This document shows, piece after piece, positions 44,281 through 51,605 of a stretch of 64,000 nucleotides of DNA (positions within the stretch are counted from its first letter, which is position 1; each line of letters opens with the position of its first letter). Position numbers and translations under genes: made by a program. A model generated the notes under the pieces. That model had not been told where the DNA came from, did no database searches, and saw only the letters and a list, made by a program, of their open reading frames with translations. The stretch is taken from the NCBI RefSeq assembly GCF_900142225.1, contig NZ_FRAD01000016.1, positions 9,554 through 73,553 on the forward strand, written 5' to 3'. Source of the stretch: Hathewaya proteolytica DSM 3090. GTDB taxonomy: Bacteria > Bacillota > Clostridia > Clostridiales > Clostridiaceae.

Positions 44281-45903
44281 CTATACTCCAAAGAGCCTCT
44301 TAAACAAACCTTTCTTTTCCTTAGGTTCTCTAAGCTTCAAATTAAAACTCATCTTGTCTAATGTGTGTACATCGTATAGCTCATTATATACATAATTTTC
44401 AATATCATTATATCCCGATGGATTAAAAATAACAATGTCTACTCCCATATAATTCATAAGAGTCAACAAAATACAATCCTCCAAAGAAAGATTTCCATTT
44501 TGTTCATTGTTATATATTATTATTCTCGGCACCTCATCAGGATAATCGAAGTTCTGGAGTAATTGCATAAATTTTGTGTCCATGCTATTGATAAGCACCG
44601 AAAAAATTTCCACCTGTAAATCTCTTAATTCCTCATTTTGCTTATTGTATACCACGGGATTTAAACACAATTCCCGAATATTTTCACCTAAAGCACGTTG
44701 AAGTCCAGTCCTAAGCTCACTATAAGGCCACCAACTGCTATTTATCATTCTATCTACATCAAAATAATTACCCCTAGTTGGATATACCTCATTAAATTTT
44801 TGGTATTCTAAGGTTACAAAGTTCACCATAGGCAACTTATTTATAAATGTGTTCTTCTCATATTTTTTTATGTTCTTTATATACTGAAAATACTCTTCTA
44901 TATCTTCAGTTACACCTCTTATCTTTGCAAATACATTGGGTATGTATACCGTGCCGTTCTTTATCTTCCATCCTTCTCTTAGGCTAGCTTTTTCTCTCAT
45001 CCATATTTGAATTTCCTCAAAGGTGGTTTTTAATGTAACATTTTTAACACTGTATTCTGTAAACTGCCATGGTCTATAAAAATTAGTGTCTTCATTAAAG
45101 AGGATTTTATCCATTTCCTCTTTAGCACCATAGGCAGTGGTATTAACCCTCTCATTGAAGCTAGCAGGTAAATCTTTCAAAAGACAGCGGTTGGAGTAAG
45201 TAACCACTCTTGAAAAACTGCATTGAGGATCCAAAGCATCAAAAATCTTATCATCTTCAGTGTTAAAAAACACCACATCCACTCCTAGCATCCAAAGCAA
45301 GAATAAGAACAGCGCCTCTTCTTCGGAAATTTCACCATAGAAAAGCACCTTAGGGTTTTTTCCATCAAAATCATAATTAATAAATAACTGAGGTATATAG
45401 ATGTTTATCCAATGAACCATTAATGATAAGGCTTTTATTACGTCTACATGGTCACCTTTAACCCTTACAAAGTAGTCCAGCACCACCCTCAAAGTATTGG
45501 TTATTTGATCCAATATAATAGGCCCCAGACTCTCTGAGAAAAGTCCATTGTCCTTGCATTTTTGTATAAGAAATAAAATATCACCTTTGTATTTTGTCAA
45601 GTTTTGCACAGAGCTTTGAATTTTTATAGATACATCCCTTGAAAAACCTTTGGTTACTTTAAGGTAAAGTGTCCCTAAAACTCTTAGTTCTCTATCTATT
45701 CTAAGTATATCGTCGAAATACTCTTCATTATTCTCTTTTATACCTATAAATCTATAAAAATAAGTTGGTACTGTAACCGTAGATGAAGATAATGCAAAGC
45801 CCTTTCTTATTCGTACATCAGTTTTTAAATCCTGCCAAACCTTATCGCTTAAATCCAGGTTTCTACTATTTATATGCAACTTACCTTCATTAGCCTTTTT
45901 CAT
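44281..45903 (-). CDS. YceG family stress protein with internal duplication
   Basis: The 540-residue protein resembles Bacillus YceG, encoded with the TelA-type YceH. It is built of two similar halves: residues near 30-70 (SSTVTVPTYFYRFIGIKENN, then EEYF) match a stretch near 295-330 (NGTVYIPNVFAKIRGVTEDI, then EEYF), and VLFYGEISEEEALFLFLLWM corresponds to RIIIYNEQNGNLSLEDCILL later, each followed by MLGVDVVFFN or YMGVDIVIFN. I chose ATG 45903; an in-frame GTG at 45915 overlaps the ribosome site. Its function is unknown. Confidence 0.85.
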   Translation of the reverse strand: MKKANEGKLHINSRNLDLSDKVWQDLKTDVRIRKGFALSSSTVTVPTYFYRFIGIKENNEEYFDDILRIDRELRVLGTLYLKVTKGFSRDVSIKIQSSVQNLTKYKGDILFLIQKCKDNGLFSESLGPIILDQITNTLRVVLDYFVRVKGDHVDVIKALSLMVHWINIYIPQLFINYDFDGKNPKVLFYGEISEEEALFLFLLWMLGVDVVFFNTEDDKIFDALDPQCSFSRVVTYSNRCLLKDLPASFNERVNTTAYGAKEEMDKILFNEDTNFYRPWQFTEYSVKNVTLKTTFEEIQIWMREKASLREGWKIKNGTVYIPNVFAKIRGVTEDIEEYFQYIKNIKKYEKNTFINKLPMVNFVTLEYQKFNEVYPTRGNYFDVDRMINSSWWPYSELRTGLQRALGENIRELCLNPVVYNKQNEELRDLQVEIFSVLINSMDTKFMQLLQNFDYPDEVPRIIIYNNEQNGNLSLEDCILLTLMNYMGVDIVIFNPSGYNDIENYVYNELYDVHTLDKMSFNLKLREPKEKKGLFKRLFGV

Positions 45904-45981
45904 AAAACATATCACCCTTTAAAACCATTATTATATCCTATAGTATATCATAGGCAGCTATAAATATGAATATTTACCTAT

Positions 45982-46023
45982 AAGAAAAGTTATGCAAGAG
46001 TTTATACCTACATAACTTTTCTT
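45982..46023. terminator. Terminator of the NfeD-SPFH operon
   Basis: AAGAAAAGTTATG (45982-45994) pairs exactly with CATAACTTTTCTT (46011-46023), directly after the SPFH gene stop at 46033 on the minus strand, with a 16-base loop. Confidence 0.8.
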
Positions 46024-46032
46024 TAAATTTAC

Positions 46033-46998
46033 TTACTGTTTATCCTCAACATTTTCATTTTTATTGCCCTTTAAAATATCAGCTATAGCAGCTATATTTC
46101 CAAGGGAAGATAAAGTTTCATTTGGGAGTATAAGCTTGTTAGCTGGGCATGTAGCTAATTCTTTTAACGCCTCCACCTGCTTTAATGCTATAACAGTTTC
46201 GTTAGTACCGGACTCAATGATTGCCCTGTTTACTTTCTCGATAGCACTAGCCTGTGCAACCGCTATGGCTTCTATAGCCTTAGCTTTACCTTCTGCTTCA
46301 AGGAGCTGAGATTCCTTAAGACCTTCTGCTCTTCTTATATTGGCTTCCTTATCAGCCTCTGCCTGAAGAATTTTAGCTGTTTTAGCACCCTCAGCTTTTT
46401 CAATTTCACTTTGTCTTTGACCTTCTGCTTGAAGAATAAATGCTCTTTTATCTCTTTCTGCCCTCATCTGTTTTTCCATGGCCTGCTGAATTTCAGCTGG
46501 TGGAATAATGTTTTTAATTTCTACAGAAAGTATTTTGATCCCATAGGCATCTGTGATTTCATCTATAATCTGTAAAAGTTTTGAGTTGATCCTGTCTCTT
46601 CCAGATAAAACTTCATCAAGAGTCATTTCACCAACAATATTTCTCATGTTAGTTATAGTGGAATACACTATACCTGATTTATAGTTTTCAATATTGTAAA
46701 CTGCATCTTCTGGATTTAAAACTTTGTAGAATATAACGTTGTCAATAGATATCTTAACGTTATCTTTTGTGATAACATTCTGTGGCTCTATGTCTAATAT
46801 TTGCTGCTTTGTAGATATCTTTTTTCTTACAAAGTCAGCAAAAGGTATAGTCAAATGCCATCCTGGTTCAAGGGTCTTTTTATACTGTCCTAATCTCTCA
46901 ATGATATACACATACCCTGTGTTTACCACCTTTATTGCCGATGAAATAACTATAATACATACAACTAAAACAATTGCTCCAATAATATAACCGTTCAT
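46033..46998 (-). CDS. SPFH/Band 7 membrane-scaffold protein (stomatin/QmcA type)
   Basis: The 321-residue protein has an N-terminal membrane helix (5-25), the SPFH domain (GYVYIIERLGQYKKTLEPGW near 28, QILDIEPQNVITKDNV) and an Ala/Glu-rich coiled coil from about 185-245 (EGQRQSEIEKAEGAKTAKIL). Such proteins oligomerise and organise membrane microdomains. The ribosome site GGAGGGG is also the end of the NfeD gene, with a two-base gap. NfeD-SPFH pairs are a known functional unit. Confidence 0.94.
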   Translation of the reverse strand: MNGYIIGAIVLVVCIIVISSAIKVVNTGYVYIIERLGQYKKTLEPGWHLTIPFADFVRKKISTKQQILDIEPQNVITKDNVKISIDNVIFYKVLNPEDAVYNIENYKSGIVYSTITNMRNIVGEMTLDEVLSGRDRINSKLLQIIDEITDAYGIKILSVEIKNIIPPAEIQQAMEKQMRAERDKRAFILQAEGQRQSEIEKAEGAKTAKILQAEADKEANIRRAEGLKESQLLEAEGKAKAIEAIAVAQASAIEKVNRAIIESGTNETVIALKQVEALKELATCPANKLILPNETLSSLGNIAAIADILKGNKNENVEDKQ

Positions 46999-47000
46999 TT

Positions 47001-47456
47001 TTACCCCTCCTGCTTATTTATATTTTCATTAAATTTTGTTACCATTAACTTTGTTCCCTTAATACCTGTAACCTTAAGCTTTTCATCCTTTCTTATAATG
47101 TTTCCAGTGTTAATAACTGTCCAATAGATGCCATTGACTTTCAGCTGTCCACTATCTTTAATGTCATTTTCAGCTACAAAAACTTCTCCAATATAGCTAT
47201 TCTCCATAGTATCCTTTGGTTTTACAGATTTTTTTATCATCTTTCTCGCCATTGGATATCCTATCACTATTCCCAACACACTAACTGCAAAAAACAGGAT
47301 TATTTGAACTCCCATGGATGCTCCTAGAATGTTGGCCACAGTAGCAACTAGTGCACCTAAAGAAAACCATATAAAGATCATAAGGCTGGACATTATATCT
47401 GCTACAACGCCAAGGACAATTACGGCAATCCAAATATACATAATGTACTGTTCCAC
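47001..47456 (-). CDS. NfeD family membrane protein
   Basis: The 151-residue protein is the short NfeD form. About three membrane helices cover residues 3-70 (IAVIVLGVVADIMSSLMIFI and a Gly/Ala-rich pair), and the C-terminal 70 residues form an OB-fold domain (NSYIGEVFVAENDIKDSGQL, VINTGNIIRKDEKLKV). It works with the adjacent SPFH protein in membrane organisation. The start is GTG after AAGGGGGGAAA. It is the first gene of the operon. Confidence 0.92.
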   Translation of the reverse strand: MEQYIMYIWIAVIVLGVVADIMSSLMIFIWFSLGALVATVANILGASMGVQIILFFAVSVLGIVIGYPMARKMIKKSVKPKDTMENSYIGEVFVAENDIKDSGQLKVNGIYWTVINTGNIIRKDEKLKVTGIKGTKLMVTKFNENINKQEG

Positions 47457-47824
47457 AATGTTTCCCCCCTTTATTATTATTTAAATTAATCACACATAAT
47501 TCATGATGTTATTGAATTTTTGTATAATTAGTATGTATATATAATATTATATTTCATCCTATTTTTAAAGGTTTGTTTTAACCCTTTAAAGGTTATTTAA
47601 TACCTCTTAGCTATTTTTAAATGATATTATATATATTTCTCTTAGTTTCTCACCATTTCTCATTAATTTAATATATATTACAATATTAATAATGTTTAAA
47701 CTTTTTTATAATTATACCACATAAGCTATATAAATCATAGGACAACCCTCGTGTACAATAATTTTCTTTTATGCTATAATATCTACAAAATTATTTAGTT
47801 TAATCTGAAAGGTGTGACCTTTAT
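47457..47824. other. Divergent intergenic region between NfeD gene and NAD synthetase
   Basis: The 368-bp AT-rich stretch holds no credible gene. For the plus strand, TATAAT at 47775-47780 with a poor -35 (TGTACA, 47752-47757, 17-base spacer) likely drives the NAD synthetase gene. A palindromic AACCCTTTAAAGGTT lies near 47580-47594. The NfeD promoter must also be here, but I cannot pick it among many AT-rich candidates. Confidence 0.6.
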
Positions 47825-49735
47825 ATGAACATCCCATTTTTACGTACAGGAGCTGGCTGTCCAAAATCAAAAGTATCCAACGTAAATTATAATTTAGAAC
47901 AAATAATACATTGCATAGATGAAGCCCACAAAAAGGAAATAAAACTTCTAGTTTTCCCTGAACTGTGTACCACCTCATATACCTGTGCTGACCTATTTTT
48001 TAACAGGAAACTTATCAATGACTCCAATGAAGCATTGCATAAAATAGCTACTTACTGCAAAGATTTAGATATGTTTGTGGTCATAGGTGCTCCAATTATA
48101 AATAATAATCGCCTATTCAATTGTGCAGTTAATATATTTCACGGAGAGATTCTAGGTATTATACCAAAAAGCTACCTTCCCAATAGCAATGAATTTTATG
48201 AGAAGAGATGGTTTACTGAAGGCCTAAACATTAGAAACTCCTATGTAAACTTAAGTTTTCAAGAACATATCCCCTTTGGAACGGATTTAATCTTCTCTAA
48301 TGACAATATAAAAATTGCTTGTGAAATCTGCCAAGACCTTTGGGTACCAGTGCCTCCTAGCTCATATTATACATTAAACGGTGCAAATATTATATGCAAC
48401 TGCTCAGCTTCAAATGAGTTAATGTTTAAAAATGATTATAGAAAAAAACTTATAGAAATACAGAGTTCAAAATGTCAATGCGCCTATGTATATTCCTCTT
48501 GTGGCATCCATGAGTCCACCACAGATGTGATTTTTTCTGGAAGTACGTTTATATATGAAAACGGCACAGAACTTGCTTGTGGAGACAGATTTAGCAGTGA
48601 AAATGAACTAATTTATAATGATATAGATATAGAGTTTCTAGATGGCATACGTATAGAAAACAATAATTCTACCTTCCTTGGTACAGAGTATTCCATGAGA
48701 GAAATATGCTTTAAATACAATAATACTAGTATATGCCACTTGATGCACACTTATAATCCCCTACCCTTCTTACCAGATGAAAAAAATAAGCACGAGGTAT
48801 GCGCTGATATTTTCATGATGCAATGCACGGCCCTTATGAAAAGACTTAACCATATCAACAATGAAAAAATCGTTCTGGGCATCTCCGGTGGATTGGATTC
48901 TACTTTGGCTCTAATATGTGCATGTAAGACCATGAATATGATGAATTTGCCTCTTAAAAATATAATCGCCGTCACCATGCCAGGCTTTGGCACCACTGAT
49001 AGAACTTATGACAATGCAGTCTCCCTTTGCAAAACTCTAGGCACAGACTTAAGAGAAATAAGCATAGTAGCTGCAAGCCTTCAACACTTTGAAGATATAG
49101 GTCATGATAAATCCAATCATGATATTACATATGAAAATGTTCAAGCAAGAGAGAGAACTCAGATATTAATGGACCTTGCCAACAAGGAACATGCTCTCCT
49201 TCTAGGAACTGGCGATCTTTCTGAAATTGCCTTAGGTTGGAGCACCTTCAACGGAGACCACATGTCCATGTACTCCATAAACTGCTCTATTCCAAAGACT
49301 CTAGTACAGTATCTTGTAAATTATACAGCTATAGAAGATTTAGACTTTAAAAATTGTAGCGAAGTATTGCTTGATATAGTTGGAACGCCTATAAGTCCAG
49401 AGTTACTTCCAAAAAACGAGCAAGGTGAAATAGATCAAAAAACTGAAGATTTAATAGGGCCTTATGAACTTCACGACTTTTTCCTATATCACCTTATGAC
49501 TGAGAACTCCACCCCTGAAAGACTTTTCCGCATATCCTGTGCTACTTTTCAATCAAAGTATGCTGAGGATGTCATAAAGAAATGGCTAAATAAATTTATG
49601 TATAGATTTGTAACTCAGCAATTTAAACGCTCTACCATACCAGATGGACCAAAGGTAACTCCTGTGGGATTATCTCCTAGAGGCGATTTGAAAATGCCTT
49701 CCGATGCCTCCTATGATGGATGGATGCTTGAATAA
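47825..49735 (+). CDS. nadE: Glutamine-dependent NAD+ synthetase
   Basis: This enzyme amidates nicotinic acid adenine dinucleotide to NAD+. The N-terminal nitrilase-type glutaminase has the triad Glu46 (VFPEL), Lys115 (IPKSYLP) and Cys169 (EICQDLW). The C-terminal synthetase begins near residue 280 and has the PP-loop ISGGLDSTLALI and the tail GDLSEIALGW. The 636-residue length is normal for the fused form. The start follows GAAAGGTGTG. It is a single-gene unit with its own terminator. Confidence 0.95.
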   Translation: MNIPFLRTGAGCPKSKVSNVNYNLEQIIHCIDEAHKKEIKLLVFPELCTTSYTCADLFFNRKLINDSNEALHKIATYCKDLDMFVVIGAPIINNNRLFNCAVNIFHGEILGIIPKSYLPNSNEFYEKRWFTEGLNIRNSYVNLSFQEHIPFGTDLIFSNDNIKIACEICQDLWVPVPPSSYYTLNGANIICNCSASNELMFKNDYRKKLIEIQSSKCQCAYVYSSCGIHESTTDVIFSGSTFIYENGTELACGDRFSSENELIYNDIDIEFLDGIRIENNNSTFLGTEYSMREICFKYNNTSICHLMHTYNPLPFLPDEKNKHEVCADIFMMQCTALMKRLNHINNEKIVLGISGGLDSTLALICACKTMNMMNLPLKNIIAVTMPGFGTTDRTYDNAVSLCKTLGTDLREISIVAASLQHFEDIGHDKSNHDITYENVQARERTQILMDLANKEHALLLGTGDLSEIALGWSTFNGDHMSMYSINCSIPKTLVQYLVNYTAIEDLDFKNCSEVLLDIVGTPISPELLPKNEQGEIDQKTEDLIGPYELHDFFLYHLMTENSTPERLFRISCATFQSKYAEDVIKKWLNKFMYRFVTQQFKRSTIPDGPKVTPVGLSPRGDLKMPSDASYDGWMLE

Positions 49736-49757
49736 TTAGTTTATTGATGAATACACA

Positions 49758-49791
49758 GTGCCATGAATACTATAATTCATGGCACCGTTTT
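49758..49791. terminator. Terminator after nadE
   Basis: GTGCCATGAAT (49758-49768) pairs exactly with ATTCATGGCAC (49775-49785), followed by CGTTTTTG. It also faces the end of the convergent hypothetical gene. Confidence 0.85.
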
Positions 49792-49802
49792 TGAATAATA
49801 TT

Positions 49803-50573
49803 TTACTGTACTGTTTTTAATGTTTCTAAAGCTTTTCTAAATTCATCGCTCATAGTTATATTCAATTTTTCATATTCTTCAAATAATATTTCTACGAACT
49901 CTGGTCTCCACTGAATATTGGAATCATCCCTTATTAATATCTTTTCGTACTCTGAACGATTATAAATATAACATCTCAACCAAAATTTATACTCTTGAGG
50001 TTGTGTAATATACTTATTTATACGCTCAAGGGATTCTTCATATTTTCCCTCTTTAGCTAATGCCCATCCCTGTAAAAAGTTATCTGTTTGACCGTTACGT
50101 ATATACCAAACGAACTCACAACCATTGTTAATTTCACTTTGTATTAGATTCTTTTCTTCTTCTGTAAATGAAGTACTATTTTCCACATTTATTACACGAT
50201 TTAACTCATTTATATAAGATTTTCGTATTTCTTCAGCATACCCAACATACTCCATTCTAAGATCTTCAATACGGTTTTCGGGGGCTAGAAAAGTATCTTT
50301 ATAAGCCTTTTGTTCTAATTTACAAATTTCGTCATATATAACTTTACATTTCTCTTGTGCCTGAAGGGAAGCTTCAAAAATTACTTTTTCTATGCTCTCT
50401 AGAGTGTACTGCTGTATATTAGTATCTATTTTTATTGTGGTATCTACGTTGGATCCCAGTTTATACTGACTTTCCCTGTACCTATAAAGCACAATAAGTA
50501 ATATTAATAAGCATATACATATTACACCTATTATTTTAAAATTTATTTTTTTCTTTGAAGTTGAATTATTCAT
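49803..50573 (-). CDS. Membrane-anchored hypothetical protein
   Basis: The 256-residue protein has a basic start and one membrane helix (residues 12-30, FKIIGVICICLLILLIVLY). The rest is helical, with a coiled-coil-like segment (about 60-130) and a TPR-like stretch (WALAKEGKYEESLERINKY). The domain would lie outside the cell. I do not recognise the family. The start follows AAAAGGGG. Its upstream flank is a structured inverted-repeat element. Confidence 0.7.
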   Translation of the reverse strand: MNNSTSKKKINFKIIGVICICLLILLIVLYRYRESQYKLGSNVDTTIKIDTNIQQYTLESIEKVIFEASLQAQEKCKVIYDEICKLEQKAYKDTFLAPENRIEDLRMEYVGYAEEIRKSYINELNRVINVENSTSFTEEEKNLIQSEINNGCEFVWYIRNGQTDNFLQGWALAKEGKYEESLERINKYITQPQEYKFWLRCYIYNRSEYEKILIRDDSNIQWRPEFVEILFEEYEKLNITMSDEFRKALETLKTVQ

Positions 50574-50678
50574 ATGGTATTCCCCTTTTTTACATATTGC
50601 TATATATTTTTTATTCTATAAACATAGTATAATTTTTCAAATATGCTTACATCCCCATTTTACCAAGCTTTCCTATAC

Positions 50679-50849
50679 AAAAGCTCATCCTACAAATTTT
50701 TATCTGATGGCTAGCCGTTGTAACACACCCTCCTCTTTTAGGAGGGCGATAACAACGGACACGCCTCTAGATAACGATTTCTAACCTCCAGATGGAGTTA
50801 AAACTCAACCTGACGGTTAGAATTTTGTTTATTATTAAGATGAGCTTTT
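50679..50849. ncRNA. Structured inverted-repeat element: candidate non-coding RNA or MITE
   Basis: A 171-bp stretch is bounded by a perfect 11-bp inverted repeat (AAAAGCTCATC at 50679-50689 and GATGAGCTTTT at 50839-50849). Inside are two stable hairpins: CCGTTGTTA-type arms (CCGTTGT at 50715-50721 with ACAACGG at 50752-50758) enclosing CCCTCCT / AGGAGGG, and TTCTAACC (50799-50806) with GGTTAGAA (50815-50822). A motif CTGAYGGYTAG occurs twice (50704-50714, 50810-50820). It looks like a three-way-junction RNA. GC content is higher than in surrounding DNA. Strand and identity are undecided. Confidence 0.5.
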
Positions 50850-50857
50850 CAAGTCTG

Positions 50858-51280
50858 TTATTTATACATATCCACAACTAGCCCAGTTATTTCGTCTATG
50901 GTGGCAGCTATGTTGAGATTTTCCCTTTGTTCTGATAGTAGCCCCTGAGTTAATTCCTCTAGTTTATTATTTATAGTCTCTACAGTAATATAATACTGTG
51001 TCTGCCAAAAACTTATATCCTTTTTTATAGAGTACATATATTCCATTACAGAATTAAGGTATTCTCTTATAAGATTTTTATAGACTTTTACATCTGCATA
51101 GGACTTTGATATAGCAAGTCTAGCCCCTTTAGTTTTTATATCTTTTAATAAATTCTTTAATTCTTCTTCTGATTTCTGCTGACGAGCAAAGCTAAAGTTT
51201 TTTGAAAAATCTTTCTTAGATGATATGGTTTTATTGTCATTATTGATTTTTGCACTTCTTCCTACACCTTTAATTTCCAT
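50858..51280 (-). CDS. YaaR family (DUF327) protein
   Basis: The 140-residue protein is helical and soluble. The family pattern is visible: DIKTKGARLAISKSYADVKVYKN, LIREYLNSVMEYMYSI, a tyrosine-rich WQTQYYITVETINNKLEELT and the end segment IAATIDEITGLVVDMYK. YaaR proteins are conserved in Bacilli and Clostridia with no known role. The start follows TGAGGTGAG. It is a single gene next to the structured element. Confidence 0.85.
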   Translation of the reverse strand: MEIKGVGRSAKINNDNKTISSKKDFSKNFSFARQQKSEEELKNLLKDIKTKGARLAISKSYADVKVYKNLIREYLNSVMEYMYSIKKDISFWQTQYYITVETINNKLEELTQGLLSEQRENLNIAATIDEITGLVVDMYK

Positions 51281-51391
51281 GGAAACTCACCTCACTTTAT
51301 TTAATTATATTATAGCCTAAATGATTGGTTATTACTATATTTATGTAAAGAGAAGGATTACATAGTAGCAAAAATATTTTTCCATAATATC

Positions 51392-51419
51392 TTGATATAA
51401 ATAAGATTTCTGTTATAAT
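51392..51419 (+). promoter_or_regulatory. Promoter of the Mn riboswitch/P-type ATPase unit
   Basis: TTGATA (51392-51397) and TATAAT (51414-51419) are separated by 16 bases on the plus strand, about 40 bases ahead of the riboswitch core. Confidence 0.7.
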
Positions 51420-51447
51420 ATCCTTATAATTTAGGTATACTTAATTA

Positions 51448-51577
51448 TGAAAAGAAATGAAGGGGAGTAGCAAACTAACCATAAATTATTCGTCAATACG
51501 ACTTATGTCCGGATAATTTCTCCTATAAGGAGCTTGCAAGACCTTTGTTCAGTTATTCTGAGCAAGGGTTTTTTTAT
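51448..51577 (+). promoter_or_regulatory. yybP-ykoY (Mn2+) riboswitch with intrinsic terminator
   Basis: The plus strand carries the yybP-ykoY core AAGGGGAGTAGC (51460-51471), the second metal-binding region GTCAATACGACTTATGTCCGG (51493-51513) and the closing GCAAGACCTTTG. The 3' part folds into a terminator, ACCTTTGTTCAG / CTGAGCAAGGGT followed by seven T residues (51541-51577). In this family Mn2+ binding prevents termination, so the downstream ATPase should be induced by manganese. Confidence 0.92.
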
Positions 51578-51605
51578 ACATTATTTTTAAGGAAGGTGAA
51601 ATTTA

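Noticed and set aside
47569..47600. Possible hairpin with AAAGGTTT / AACCCTTT parts in the NfeD-nadE gap
   Set aside because: The pairing is short and AT-rich, with no T-run and no nearby gene end.
50679..50849. Reading the structured element as an IS200/IS605 end related to the tnpB at the right edge
   Set aside because: Its hairpins and end repeats do not resemble the CACTT-AAGTG hairpin of that element, and no transposase fragment is near.
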